Shown piece after piece: positions 1-6,772 of a stretch of 30,780 bases of DNA. This stretch comes from a virus, in IMG/VR virus record IMGVR_UViG_3300030012_000635, positions 750 through 31,529 of that record, one strand, 5' to 3'. The first letter of the stretch is position 1; every line of letters starts with the position of its first letter. The position numbers were made by a program, and so were the translations under genes. The notes under the pieces are model-generated. The model was not told the DNA's origin. It made no database searches and worked only from the letters and a program-made list of their open reading frames with translations.

Positions 1-402
1 ACAGTATCACTAAAGCTTAATGCCTATAACCCTTTTAAGGACATTATTTTGCCCCTCACAAGAGATTCTTCTTTAGGTATACCAGCCCCAATATCATATG
101 GTAACTTTACACCTAACAGCACTGGGGGCTATGCAACAAGTGGAAACTTTTTTGAAATGCCAGTACATTCTAATGATGGTGGTTTTTTAACAGCAGTAGC
201 CAGAGATGAAGCTATATCAAGTGAATCTGTACCCCATATATTTGATGACAGTACAGATAGTTTTATACCTATTCATCATATAACCAGTTCAGATACTGGT
301 TTAGCTAGTACAGTAAGTTCAGATGGTGTACACAAAACAAAATTTAGCACAGCTTTAATTAGAACAGTAAAATACAAGCCTGATTCTATTGATACAGATA
401 CT
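1..402. repeat. End repeat, copy 1 (matches 30379-30780)
   Basis: Bases 1-402 align without gaps to 30379-30780 with 9 differences, at positions 78, 96, 150, 201, 273, 307, 308, 375 and 378. All are silent in the tail-gene frame. This implies a unit length of 30,378 bp and a circular map or concatemer. Confidence 0.97.
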
Positions 403-1812
403 GATAATACTGGATCAAGCTGGACTAATACAGCTAATATATTGGATTCACCATCTGCTGATGATACATCAGATTTTAGCAGTACCACAAAAACAGCTAC
501 TATTAATGCTGGGTCAGGTGATGACTTTTCTGCTGTATTTAATTCAGACCCAATAACATTTAATACACCGTCAATAATAGGAACCGTTACTAGCTATGCA
601 GTTACTATAGTTTATAAAATTGTACAAACTGGTGATATTAGTACAATATCTGGAACGCATGATCTTGATATGTCTTTGACAAAAGATGCAAATGGTGATG
701 TAACTTATGGCAACAGCTTTGCTAATAATGGTGCAAATAGACCAAGTGGCTTTACATCATCCCAAACCAGTTTAAGTGATGATGAAACCAGTTCATTGAT
801 AACAAAAACAATTACATTTAATTCTACTGATATTGCTGGTGATATACCTGAATTTTTATCATTCAGATTAAGTTCTACTATAGAGCAAGATAATTCAGGA
901 ATTACCAGAAATCATACTGTTCAATTTCAAGTCTTTGATGTTAGAATAGTTGTTAGCCAAAAAGCAAAAATATCTGGAGATAATAACCAGTCTGGCAAAA
1001 GGGAAGTATTAAGCATTGAAAACGTTTATAATGGTGCAAATGGCTACACTGCTAGTTGGGATTCATCTGCTATAACAAATATTATAGATATGCACAGAGA
1101 TTTTATACATAGATTTGGTGGTCTAGCAACAAGTGTAACCCCTACAAATTATTCATCTGTAAAATCAGCTAGATCAAACTTTGATGTAAGATTCCATTTT
1201 TATGAAACAAGATCACTACAAAGTGTTTTAGATAAAATACAATTTGAGGGGGCATTTATATTTAGGGTAAACAGTCAGGGTAACTATGTTTATATAAACC
1301 CAGATCAGCCAAGTGCTGTAACAAATACAAGCACTGGTGATTTAACATTTTCAACATCTGATGTAGCCAGTGTAAACTTTTCAATAATGCCACTGCAAGA
1401 CCTTTCAACATCACATAAATTATTTTATGATCTGCACCCAGCTAAAAAAACATATAGAGAAACACTATCAAGAACATCATCAGATAGAACTTTATTAAAC
1501 TTTTCAACTACACAAGACAACCAGCAAACATTTGAATTTGATACACTTACATCATCTGCTGGTGTTACAGACTGGTCTAATAAATATTTTGAAAGATTTG
1601 GAAATATAGAAAATAAAATATTTGTTACTATGGAGATAATCAATCCAAAGTTTTTTTATTTAGAAGTGGGTGATTTTTTCAACTTTGATTCAAGTATGGG
1701 GTTTGCTTTTGATACTGACTTAGATGGAAGTGGTACTGGGTTTATGGTTTTGGAAACTCAAAGATCATTAGGTAAATTAAGAATAACAGCTTTTAATATA
1801 GGATTATCATAA
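1..1812 (+). CDS. Tail-tip/distal tail protein, 3' part (gene split by window ends)
   Basis: The frame is open from base 1 to the TAA at 1810-1812 (603 codons) and has no true start here; the TTG at 49 is only an internal codon. The second copy of this sequence at 30379 lies in a gene that starts at ATG 29887. The complete protein should therefore be about 767 residues, the first 164 encoded by 29887-30378. It follows the tape measure gene, where siphoviruses place distal tail and tail-tip (baseplate/receptor-hub) proteins. It is rich in Ser, Thr, Asp and Asn with alternating beta-type stretches, has no evident transmembrane segment, and ends in a hydrophobic beta-like segment. I recognise no catalytic motif. 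Role inferred from position and composition; the exact family is uncertain. Confidence 0.7.
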   Translation, partial: TVSLKLNAYNPFKDIILPLTRDSSLGIPAPISYGNFTPNSTGGYATSGNFFEMPVHSNDGGFLTAVARDEAISSESVPHIFDDSTDSFIPIHHITSSDTGLASTVSSDGVHKTKFSTALIRTVKYKPDSIDTDTDNTGSSWTNTANILDSPSADDTSDFSSTTKTATINAGSGDDFSAVFNSDPITFNTPSIIGTVTSYAVTIVYKIVQTGDISTISGTHDLDMSLTKDANGDVTYGNSFANNGANRPSGFTSSQTSLSDDETSSLITKTITFNSTDIAGDIPEFLSFRLSSTIEQDNSGITRNHTVQFQVFDVRIVVSQKAKISGDNNQSGKREVLSIENVYNGANGYTASWDSSAITNIIDMHRDFIHRFGGLATSVTPTNYSSVKSARSNFDVRFHFYETRSLQSVLDKIQFEGAFIFRVNSQGNYVYINPDQPSAVTNTSTGDLTFSTSDVASVNFSIMPLQDLSTSHKLFYDLHPAKKTYRETLSRTSSDRTLLNFSTTQDNQQTFEFDTLTSSAGVTDWSNKYFERFGNIENKIFVTMEIINPKFFYLEVGDFFNFDSSMGFAFDTDLDGSGTGFMVLETQRSLGKLRITAFNIGLS

Positions 1813-2063
1813 TGGCAAAACTATCTGCAAGAACTAATACAGCTTTAAAAAATAAAGCCAAAAAAAGTGGTATTTCTTTATCTATTCTAAAAACCATCTA
1901 CAAAAGAGGTTCTGGTGCATGGCTTTCCAGTGGGAGTAGAAAAGGAATGAGTATGGCACAATGGTCAATGGCTAGGGTAAATAGCTATATTAGAGGATCA
2001 AGAAAACATGATACAGATTTAAGGAGAAAAAGAGGTGGTAAGAAGAAGAGTCGCAAAAGATAA
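1812..2063 (+). CDS. DUF5824-like small basic phage protein
   Basis: 83 residues. The ATG overlaps the previous stop (TAATG), so it is probably translationally coupled to the tail-tip gene. The core carries a KRGxGAW segment (residues 31-37), then SRKGMSMAQWSMARVNS (42-58) and KHDTDL (65-70). This order resembles the DUF5824 family of phage proteins, which carry KRG-x-GAW, an RPG-like turn, QWA-x-ARVNS and a DxDL motif. The tail from about residue 71 is almost entirely Lys/Arg, suggesting nucleic-acid binding or a packaging/structural role. Function is unknown. It heads a run of five small basic genes. Confidence 0.65.
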   Translation: MAKLSARTNTALKNKAKKSGISLSILKTIYKRGSGAWLSSGSRKGMSMAQWSMARVNSYIRGSRKHDTDLRRKRGGKKKSRKR

Positions 2064-2211
2064 AAAAACTGGTTTACCTAAAAAATACCTATCTGGTTTA
2101 AAAGGCAGAAAAAGAGCCAGAAGAGCCAGTATTATTAAAAGAATGGCAAAACTTTATAAAGAGGGCAAAAGAATCCCAAAAAGATTATTTATAGAAAGGA
2201 GTAAACTATAA
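2035..2211 (+). CDS. Small basic conserved-type phage protein
   Basis: 58 codons from GTG 2035 to TAA 2209-2211. The start is chosen because AAGGAG (2021-2026) lies 8 nt upstream, the best Shine-Dalgarno match in the cluster. It overlaps the 3' end of the preceding gene by 29 nt in another frame. About 40% of residues are Lys or Arg. There is a KTGLPKKYLSGLKG turn, then a basic helix (RKRARRASIIKRMAKLYKEG) and KRIPKRLF. I recall similar KTGLPKKYLxG proteins from marine phage genomes but know no function. Nucleic-acid or nucleoid binding is a guess from charge alone. Confidence 0.65.
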   Translation: MVRRRVAKDKKTGLPKKYLSGLKGRKRARRASIIKRMAKLYKEGKRIPKRLFIERSKL

Positions 2212-2279
2212 TGCCTTATCACAGCAAGAGCATGAAGAAAAAAAAGAAAAAGAAGAATAAGAGAAAGAAGCGTAAATAA
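2211..2279 (+). CDS. 22-residue polylysine micropeptide
   Basis: An ATG overlapping the upstream stop (TAATG at 2209-2213) opens a 22-codon frame ending at TAA 2277-2279, which itself overlaps the next ATG. The peptide begins MPYHSKSM; all 14 remaining residues but one (Asn) are Lys or Arg. AAGGAG-like bases (AAAGGAG, 2196-2202) lie about 9 nt upstream. The stop/start coupling on both sides and the SD argue that it is translated. The low-complexity composition means chance cannot be excluded from one genome. Function unknown. Confidence 0.5.
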   Translation: MPYHSKSMKKKKKKKNKRKKRK

Positions 2280-2458
2280 TGGCTAAAAACCTTAAAGGAA
2301 TTAATCTTAAAGGTTTGACAAGCGTACAGAGGGGGCAAATGTCAAAACACAAAACACACCATACAAAAAGACATTTAGCCAAGATGGCAACCCTGATGCG
2401 ACAAGGTAAAACTTTCAAGCAATCACATACAATAGCTATGAGAACTGTGGGCAAATGA
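2279..2458 (+). CDS. Small basic His-rich phage protein
   Basis: 59 residues, coupled by TAATG upstream and ATGA downstream. The sequence has KHKTHHTKRHLAKMATLMRQ (residues 23-42), then GKTFKQSHTIAMRTVGK at the C-terminus. It reads as one amphipathic basic helix pair with clustered His and Lys. Similar short proteins with H-x-x-x-H-M-x-x-M-x-x-LM-x-x-G and A-H-x-x-A-M endings are familiar from marine phages, but I know no assigned function. Its position between tail genes and the early region suggests a late, virion- or packaging-associated role. Confidence 0.6.
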   Translation: MAKNLKGINLKGLTSVQRGQMSKHKTHHTKRHLAKMATLMRQGKTFKQSHTIAMRTVGK

Positions 2459-2733
2459 AAGACCCCAGACTAAAAAGATATGGATTAAAAGGCTTCAACA
2501 TAGCTAAGAGAACGCCAAACCACCCAACAAAATCACATATGGTTCTGGCTAGATCAAAAGGTAAAACAAAGCTTATAAGATTTGGGCAACAAGGGGTAAA
2601 AGGTTCACCACCAAAAAAGAATGAAAGTAAAGCCTACAGAGATAGAAGATTGAATTGGAGAAAACGCCATGCTAAAAATATTAATAATAAGCTAAGTGGT
2701 GCTTATTGGTCAAATAAGGTCAAATGGAGTTAA
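2455..2733 (+). CDS. Conserved-type basic phage protein (RTPNHPTKSH family)
   Basis: 92 residues, with its ATG overlapping the previous TGA (ATGA). Recognisable blocks are DPRLKRYGLKGFNIAKRTPN (residues 3-22), HPTKSH, IRFGQQGVKGSP and a C-terminal KRHAKNINNKLSGAYWSNKV. Proteins with this block order are frequent in marine podo- and siphophages, sometimes beside terminase or tail genes. I do not know an experimental function. It is strongly basic throughout with no membrane segment. It is the last of five consecutive very basic small genes. Confidence 0.65.
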   Translation: MKDPRLKRYGLKGFNIAKRTPNHPTKSHMVLARSKGKTKLIRFGQQGVKGSPPKKNESKAYRDRRLNWRKRHAKNINNKLSGAYWSNKVKWS

Positions 2734-2736
2734 ATT

Positions 2737-3135
2737 ATGGCAATTAATATAACATCAGCAAAATTTGGAGAAGATACATCTGGTACTAATAATGCCAACT
2801 ATACACCATCCACTAATCCACAAATAGGGGTCAGATATGGAAATAACTATAGAGGGATCACAGTTAATAGGGCTATGGACAATACTGCTTATACTGTTGA
2901 GCGATATGGCAGAAAGAAATCCTTTCAATTAACATATACTTTTTTACCTGAATCAGATAGAGATAAATTAGAAGCATTAGTAGTGTACACTGTTGGTCAA
3001 AAGAAATCTTTTTTCTTTTCACCATCTGGTGCATTTAATGATGACATTCAGGTAAGATTTACACAAAATACATTTGAATTTAACGAAGTAGCACCAAATG
3101 TATATTCCATTACTCTAAATCTAGAGGAAGTTTAA
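2737..3135 (+). CDS. Putative minor tail protein
   Basis: 132 residues starting at ATG 2737, with GGAG about 7 nt upstream overlapping the preceding stop region. The product is beta-rich: a central segment (YGRKKSFQLTYTFLPESDRD) followed by KLEALVVYTVGQKKSFFFSP and a final VYSITLNLEEV strand. The layout resembles small siphophage minor tail proteins of the lambda gpM type, which dock at the tail tip. Its placement as the last gene before the operator region, downstream of the tail-tip gene, agrees. Family assignment is tentative; other beta-sandwich structural proteins would look similar. Confidence 0.5.
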   Translation: MAINITSAKFGEDTSGTNNANYTPSTNPQIGVRYGNNYRGITVNRAMDNTAYTVERYGRKKSFQLTYTFLPESDRDKLEALVVYTVGQKKSFFFSPSGAFNDDIQVRFTQNTFEFNEVAPNVYSITLNLEEV

Positions 3136-3152
3136 ACAGTACACATACTGTT
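3135..3152. promoter_or_regulatory. Operator-like palindrome O1
   Basis: Perfect inverted repeat aacagta-caca-tactgtt, directly after the late-gene stop and about 90 nt upstream of the HTH regulator gene. A second copy matching at 16 of 18 positions lies at 9469-9486 before the terminase genes. It probably binds the HTH protein encoded at 3243. Confidence 0.7.
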
Positions 3153-3218
3153 ATAAATAATAATATAAATATAATTAATAATAATATATTTGCAGAATTG
3201 TAAAGATTCCTTTAAATT
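3151..3218 (+). promoter_or_regulatory. 41-nt pure A/T tract and candidate early promoter
   Basis: Positions 3151-3191 contain only A and T. They run into TTGCAG (3190-3195), 17 nt, then TAAATT (3213-3218), a plausible but weak -35/-10 pair for the early operon. The motif TTGTAAAGATT (3198-3208) lies between the boxes and recurs before the gene at 6941. It sits next to an imperfect inverted repeat TAAAG-attc-CTTTA. Confidence 0.45.
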
Positions 3219-3242
3219 GTATGCAAAATAGAGGAACTTTAC

Positions 3243-3482
3243 ATGAATGTTTTAGAAATAAGAGACTATCTGACATCTAGAGGTCTTAAATATAAATGGT
3301 TGGCTAATCAAATTGGAATTAGTGAATCATATATGTCATTATTAATATCTGGAAAAAGAAACTGGAATCAGAACTTTATAGAAAAAACAGCAGATGTTTT
3401 AGACATACAAACTGATAGACTTTTACAGATGATCAATCAAAATATTATTAATAATAGGGAGAACAATGGGAAATATATTTGA
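3243..3482 (+). CDS. XRE/Cro-CI type HTH transcriptional regulator
   Basis: 79 residues. ATG 3243 is preceded by AGAGGAAC at suitable spacing. Residues 18-39 form a classic helix-turn-helix (KWLANQIGISESYMSLLISG), followed by a C-terminal helix with LDIQTDRLL. The length fits a one-domain Cro-like repressor without a cleavage/dimerisation domain. It is the first gene of the early operon, downstream of O1, so it probably autoregulates and also acts at O2 before terminase as an early/late switch. No integrase is visible, so it need not imply lysogeny. The DNA-binding fold is clear; targets are inferred. Confidence 0.85.
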   Translation: MNVLEIRDYLTSRGLKYKWLANQIGISESYMSLLISGKRNWNQNFIEKTADVLDIQTDRLLQMINQNIINNRENNGKYI

Positions 3483-3636
3483 AGCTATTATGGAGTATAA
3501 TAGAATGACTGATCTGGAAACAATAAAGAGACTTGAGAAAACATTAAACCTAAATAGGGAGAAAAATGAAAAACCTAGAAAATTACATAGAAGTAAAAGA
3601 CAGATTAAGAGGTCTACAGAAAGACCATCAAAATAA
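3466..3636 (+). CDS. Small basic early protein, heavily overlapped
   Basis: 56 codons from ATG 3466, preceded by GGGAG 5 nt upstream, to TAA 3634-3636. It overlaps the HTH gene by 17 nt and the next gene by 71 nt. The N-terminal 33 residues read as an acidic/basic helix (MGNIFEAIMEYNRMTDLETI). The last 23 residues, encoded in the overlap, are very basic and may be incidental. The same SD string (aataGGGAGA) precedes both this ATG and the next gene at 3566, supporting real translation. Function unknown. Confidence 0.5.
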   Translation: MGNIFEAIMEYNRMTDLETIKRLEKTLNLNREKNEKPRKLHRSKRQIKRSTERPSK

Positions 3637-4159
3637 CTATTCAATAATTATAACACATGAGGTTGCTGGTGAAACTATTATGGCTACTTGTAAAATAACT
3701 ATCTTTACAGATAATGGTGAAAGGCAGTTTATAGATAGTGCTACTGAAGTAGGAAAGAATAGAAAAACACAAGAGAAAGCTAGTACCCATGCTTTAGGTA
3801 GGGCATTAAGTTTAGCTGGTTATCAGGGAACTAAATTTGGTCAAAATGCACCAATAGCAAGTAGAGAAGAAATGCAATCTTTTTATGATAGCCAGAAACC
3901 CATATCTGCTTCTGCACCACAAATAAAATATATTAGATCAATGGCTATTCAAGCTTATAGAGATTATGGGGGAAAGTTTGATGAATTTAATAATAGTGTT
4001 GATTTAAAATTTGATATACAAGAAAATGAAAAGGGTGGCTATTCAGTCTTTTTAGGAACTGATAAAATTGCTGTAGATGGTAAAGATTATAAAGGCAAAT
4101 TGGATATGCAAAATGCAAAAAAATATATTGAAACGCTTAAAAAAATCACCAGTGTTTGA
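3566..4159 (+). CDS. Putative Erf/Sak-like ssDNA-annealing recombination protein
   Basis: 197 residues, ATG 3566 with GGGAGA upstream. The N-terminal half has alternating strands (NNYSIIITHEVAGETIMATC) leading to QEKASTHALGRALSLAGYQG at residues 69-88. A [AE]-x-[ST]-x-[AS]-[LIV]-GRAL-x-x-x-G[YI] block like this is typical of Erf-type and related single-strand annealing proteins. The C-terminal half is a separate domain after a linker near residue 110 and may interact with SSB or DNA. Its neighbours (replication initiator, nucleases, SSB-like protein) fit a recombination-dependent replication module. The family is inferred from the short motif and context only. Confidence 0.55.
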   Translation: MKNLENYIEVKDRLRGLQKDHQNNYSIIITHEVAGETIMATCKITIFTDNGERQFIDSATEVGKNRKTQEKASTHALGRALSLAGYQGTKFGQNAPIASREEMQSFYDSQKPISASAPQIKYIRSMAIQAYRDYGGKFDEFNNSVDLKFDIQENEKGGYSVFLGTDKIAVDGKDYKGKLDMQNAKKYIETLKKITSV

Positions 4160-4361
4160 ACTGTGCAACATACTCAATAAATATTGTGGTATGTGTGCAT
4201 CATCAAACTATGACATTGAAACTAAAAAACTAACCAGCCAAAAGATTTATTATTGTGGTGCTGTTACATCTGGTATGAACAAGATAGAAAAAATGAATAA
4301 ATGTTGGCTAGAAATGAATGGCTATGAAAGAAGAAAACACCAAAAAAAATTCAGCTATTGA
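4152..4361 (+). CDS. Small Cys-rich protein, possible zinc binder
   Basis: 69 codons from GTG 4152, which overlaps the previous TGA, to 4361. The frame is open further upstream, but that part overlaps the preceding gene and reads as shadow, so the coupled GTG is preferred. Cysteines at residues 5, 12, 15 (CGMC), 35 and 51 could form a small zinc finger. The C-terminus is basic. The SD is weak, so expression probably depends on coupling. Function unknown. Confidence 0.5.
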   Translation: MFELCNILNKYCGMCASSNYDIETKKLTSQKIYYCGAVTSGMNKIEKMNKCWLEMNGYERRKHQKKFSY

Positions 4362-4554
4362 TCCCATCTTTGAAAAGGTTGCTAAAGCAGTTCTTGTAAG
4401 GGGTGTAGATATGAATAAGAAGCATGGCAATAAATTTGATTCTGTAGAAAGACACCCAGTAGATTTAATTCAAGAAATAGAAGAAGAGCTTATTGATGGT
4501 CTTGTGTACTTACAGAAATTAAAAGGGGTGCTAGATGGCAAAAAGATACATTGA
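4318..4554 (+). CDS. Small acidic early protein, weakly MazG-like
   Basis: 78 residues from ATG 4318, overlapping the upstream gene by 44 nt and the initiator gene by 20 nt. Residues 53-68 read EIEEELIDGLVYLQKL. This E-x3-E-x2-D pattern followed by a [VL]YL helix is reminiscent of MazG-like all-alpha nucleotide pyrophosphohydrolases. A preceding RHPVDLIQ fits the HP-x-x-x-L-x-E segment of phage MazG-like proteins. It is shorter than most MazG domains and only one metal-binding helix is evident, so catalytic activity is doubtful. It could clean nucleotide pools or simply be unrelated. Confidence 0.5.
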   Translation: MAMKEENTKKNSAIDPIFEKVAKAVLVRGVDMNKKHGNKFDSVERHPVDLIQEIEEELIDGLVYLQKLKGVLDGKKIH

Positions 4555-5317
4555 TACAAAAATCTGGGGCAAAGACTGGTATAGGTCATTGACACCAGAT
4601 AGCAAATGTTTATGGATGTATTTAATTACTCAGTGTGATCATGCTGGTATTATTGATTTTAGTGTACCATCAATTAACTTTCACATAAATAATAATCCTC
4701 AAAAAGACTACAATGAGATTTATGAAGATTTAAAAATGTTTGGTGATAGGCTGGTAATTTATGAAGATGGCACAAAAATCTGGGTAAAGACATTTATAGA
4801 TTTTCAGTATGGGGGTTTAGATAAACTATCACCATCTGTTAGACCACAAAAAGCAGTAATAGATAGATTACACCAACAAGGCTTGATAGATAGGGATAGC
4901 TTTGAATATACTGAAAAAGCTGAAGCTTCACATATCAAACCAGAAGAAGTGCTTTCTAGCTACCAATTTGAGCTTGAAAAAGACTTTCCTGATAAGGATG
5001 TAAACCTAGAAATACAAAAAATGGTAGACTGGCTAAAAGCAAATGGCAAAAGAAAAAAGAACTATAGAGCGTTTGCAAGAAACTGGCTAAGATCATCTTT
5101 TCAAGAAAACAAGCCAAAGACTAAATATAATCTATCAGATTTTAAAACAACTGTAGATGGCAGATCATATATTGGATATTGTGTAAAATGTTCAAAAAGT
5201 CAATTTTATGATAAATATGAAATTCACAACGATTCCAGATGCTGTAAAGCTGAATTAATACCAAAGAGGTTAGAAAATGCAAATACAAATAAATCAAGAG
5301 CAATTAGACCTAATTAA
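4535..5317 (+). CDS. Replication initiator / replisome-organizer-like protein
   Basis: 260 residues, ATG 4535 with AGGGG 7-8 nt upstream. The N-terminus (RYIDTKIWGKDWYRSLTPDS, then CLWMYLITQCDHAGIIDF) closely follows the opening winged-helix of phage replisome organizers, the R-[YF]-I-[DN]-T-K-[FI]-W start, which recognise the origin. A middle segment (LEIQKMVDWLKANGKRKKNY) and RAFARNWLRSSFQ resemble DnaD/DnaT-type helicase-loader tails. A C-terminal Cys cluster (C216, C219, H231, C236/C237) looks like a zinc finger. No polymerase or helicase is encoded, so this protein probably recruits host replication machinery. The origin was not identified. Confidence 0.75.
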   Translation: MAKRYIDTKIWGKDWYRSLTPDSKCLWMYLITQCDHAGIIDFSVPSINFHINNNPQKDYNEIYEDLKMFGDRLVIYEDGTKIWVKTFIDFQYGGLDKLSPSVRPQKAVIDRLHQQGLIDRDSFEYTEKAEASHIKPEEVLSSYQFELEKDFPDKDVNLEIQKMVDWLKANGKRKKNYRAFARNWLRSSFQENKPKTKYNLSDFKTTVDGRSYIGYCVKCSKSQFYDKYEIHNDSRCCKAELIPKRLENANTNKSRAIRPN

Positions 5318-5507
5318 TAAATGGGGTGAAAGTATAGTAGAACTTTCTAGGCAAGGTTTTTTGGATTCTTTCAAATACCCTATCAGTAAATCAGAAGCAT
5401 TACTTAGCAAATTGCAAAAAAAACAAAAATACAATCTTATAAAAAATAAAGATCATCCTATGGGTGATGTTTTAGACAATGAAAATAAGACTATCACAAG
5501 AAGATAA
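5277..5507 (+). CDS. Hypothetical early protein
   Basis: 76 residues. ATG 5277 is preceded by AAAGAGG at good spacing and overlaps the initiator gene by 41 nt; the 3' end overlaps the HNH gene by 29 nt. It begins MQIQINQEQLDLINKWGESI and has a predicted mostly helical body with a basic middle (LLSKLQKKQKYNLIKNK). There are no cysteines, membrane segments or recognisable motifs. Its position suggests a replication accessory role, but no function can be assigned. Confidence 0.6.
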   Translation: MQIQINQEQLDLINKWGESIVELSRQGFLDSFKYPISKSEALLSKLQKKQKYNLIKNKDHPMGDVLDNENKTITRR

Positions 5508-5850
5508 ATTATTTAGTTTATACATCAGGACAAGGGCTAAGGGATATTGTGAACACTGTAAAAAGTATTTTGGAATCAAGAAGCTTCAGGCAAGTCATTT
5601 TATTGGCAGAAGAAATAAAGCTGTAAGGTGGGATGATCAAAATGTATCTGCTTTGTGTTTTAGGTGTCATATGGTAGTGTTTACAGAGAATCCACTAATA
5701 CACACCAACTGGATGAAAAAAAAATTAGGTTTAAGAAATTTTAATAAATTAGTATTAAGAGCTAATAAAATTAAGAAATGGTCTAAAGATGACTTAAAAT
5801 TATTAAGAAAAAAACTTAGGGAGTTAATAAAATTAAGTGAAACCATTTAA
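5479..5850 (+). CDS. HNH/NinG-like recombination nuclease
   Basis: 123 residues, ATG 5479. The metal-binding layout is C24-x2-C27, H40 in ASHFIGR, N55 in QNVSALC, then C60-x2-C63-H64. This CxxC...SHF-x-GR...N...CxxCH order matches the lambda NinG (Rap)/HNH family, which cleaves branched recombination intermediates. The C-terminal half is a basic helical tail. Beside an annealing-type protein and a PD-(D/E)XK-like protein, it likely resolves DNA structures before packaging. A homing HNH endonuclease is less likely, since the gene is coupled into the operon on both sides. Confidence 0.7.
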   Translation: MKIRLSQEDKLFSLYIRTRAKGYCEHCKKYFGIKKLQASHFIGRRNKAVRWDDQNVSALCFRCHMVVFTENPLIHTNWMKKKLGLRNFNKLVLRANKIKKWSKDDLKLLRKKLRELIKLSETI

Positions 5851-6307
5851 TCAGAAAAATTATGATCAAAATGATGAATTTGCTAGAAAGGCTGTTAAAA
5901 ATCTTTTTAGGATTAAATGGAGTATTATTTTAGAAGATAACCCTGATAAATATGGAATAGACTTGCTGGGCTATTATAAAGGTAAATATTTATATATTGA
6001 AGCCAGTAAAAACAATACACAAGACTGGATAGATAATAGTTTTTATACACATAAACTAAGCCCATTTAAAGACATTAGCATATTTAAAAGACGTTTAAAA
6101 TATTTAAAAGCCACCCATGATAATCAATATTATTACTATTGCCAAACCAATAAACATGGCAATCTATTTGCTTTATTAAGAATCACTGAAGAAATATTAA
6201 ACTCACCTACTAGAAGAAAAACCCAGACCCCACTATCTGAAATTTATTTACAAAAAGATACAGCATTATTAGTAGACACAAAACATTTTAATTTTTATGA
6301 AATTTAA
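5837..6307 (+). CDS. Possible PD-(D/E)XK-fold nuclease
   Basis: 156 residues from GTG 5837, overlapping the HNH gene by 14 nt. Residues 39-58 read YGIDLLGYYKGKYLYIEASK: an Asp at the start of a strand (D42), then E55 and K58 at the end of the next, resembling the D-...-E-x-K signature of restriction-like or Holliday-junction nucleases. The spacing ExxK rather than ExK is unusual. N-terminal Phe/Arg/Lys helices (DEFARKAVKNLFRIKWSI) fit a conserved upstream Glu. A host-DNA degrading or junction-resolving role is inference only. Confidence 0.45.
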   Translation: MKPFNQKNYDQNDEFARKAVKNLFRIKWSIILEDNPDKYGIDLLGYYKGKYLYIEASKNNTQDWIDNSFYTHKLSPFKDISIFKRRLKYLKATHDNQYYYYCQTNKHGNLFALLRITEEILNSPTRRKTQTPLSEIYLQKDTALLVDTKHFNFYEI

Positions 6308-6497
6308 ATTTGCAGATTCAAAAGAAAAGCTAATCAGGGATACACATTTAAGAGATATTAAAATATCTACTGCATACCAATTTTTAAGACAATATACAGA
6401 TCATAAATATGCTAAGGTAATAGATATATTATCAAAAGAGTTCTTTTTATCAGAACAAGGAATAAAAAACATATTACAAAAAATGAAAGAAAAATAA
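6297..6497 (+). CDS. Small HTH-like protein
   Basis: 66 residues from ATG 6297, overlapping the upstream gene by 11 nt. The segment KYAKVIDILSKEFFLSEQGI (residues 38-57) plus KNILQ reads as a helix-turn-helix in which a short 'FFLSE' turn precedes the recognition helix. This is similar to small HTH proteins of marine phages. It could be a transcriptional or replication accessory factor. No other motif is visible; confidence in the fold is moderate and no function is assigned. Confidence 0.5.
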   Translation: MKFKFADSKEKLIRDTHLRDIKISTAYQFLRQYTDHKYAKVIDILSKEFFLSEQGIKNILQKMKEK

Positions 6498-6499
6498 CA

Positions 6500-6772
6500 A
6501 TGCAAGAAAAAAAATATATAAATGGAATAGTTCTAAAAGAAAAAAAGTTTGATAATGGTGGTTCTATTATAAATTGCTGGATTAAATATGATGACTTTAT
6601 AAAAGAAATAGATTCAATTAAAAAAAATGGATCAGTGAATATTATTATAGCACAAAGAAAAGAACCATCAAGCACTGGTGTAACACATTATGTTTATCAA
6701 GATACATTTGAACCTAAACAGAAGCAAGAGCCAGTACATTATGAAGAAACAGAAGATGATTTACCATTTTAG
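6500..6772 (+). CDS. Small SSB-like protein with acidic C-terminal tip
   Basis: 90 residues, ATG 6500. The body is beta-rich (INGIVLKEKKFDNGGSIINC, then VNIIIAQRKEPSSTGVTHYV), followed by a Lys/Gln/Glu linker and the terminal residues EETEDDLPF. The final DDLPF is nearly the DDDIPF tip with which bacterial SSB recruits partner proteins. An OB-fold domain of about 70 residues is shorter than bacterial SSB but common in phages. It is the last gene of the replication operon and is followed by a terminator-like structure. The role is inferred from the tip and context; the fold should be modelled. Confidence 0.6.
   Translation: MQEKKYINGIVLKEKKFDNGGSIINCWIKYDDFIKEIDSIKKNGSVNIIIAQRKEPSSTGVTHYVYQDTFEPKQKQEPVHYEETEDDLPF

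Noticed and set aside
1-402. Terminal direct repeat defining virion ends
   Set aside because: True terminal repeats of one molecule should be identical. The nine silent differences and the gene running straight through favour a circular map joined from two alleles.
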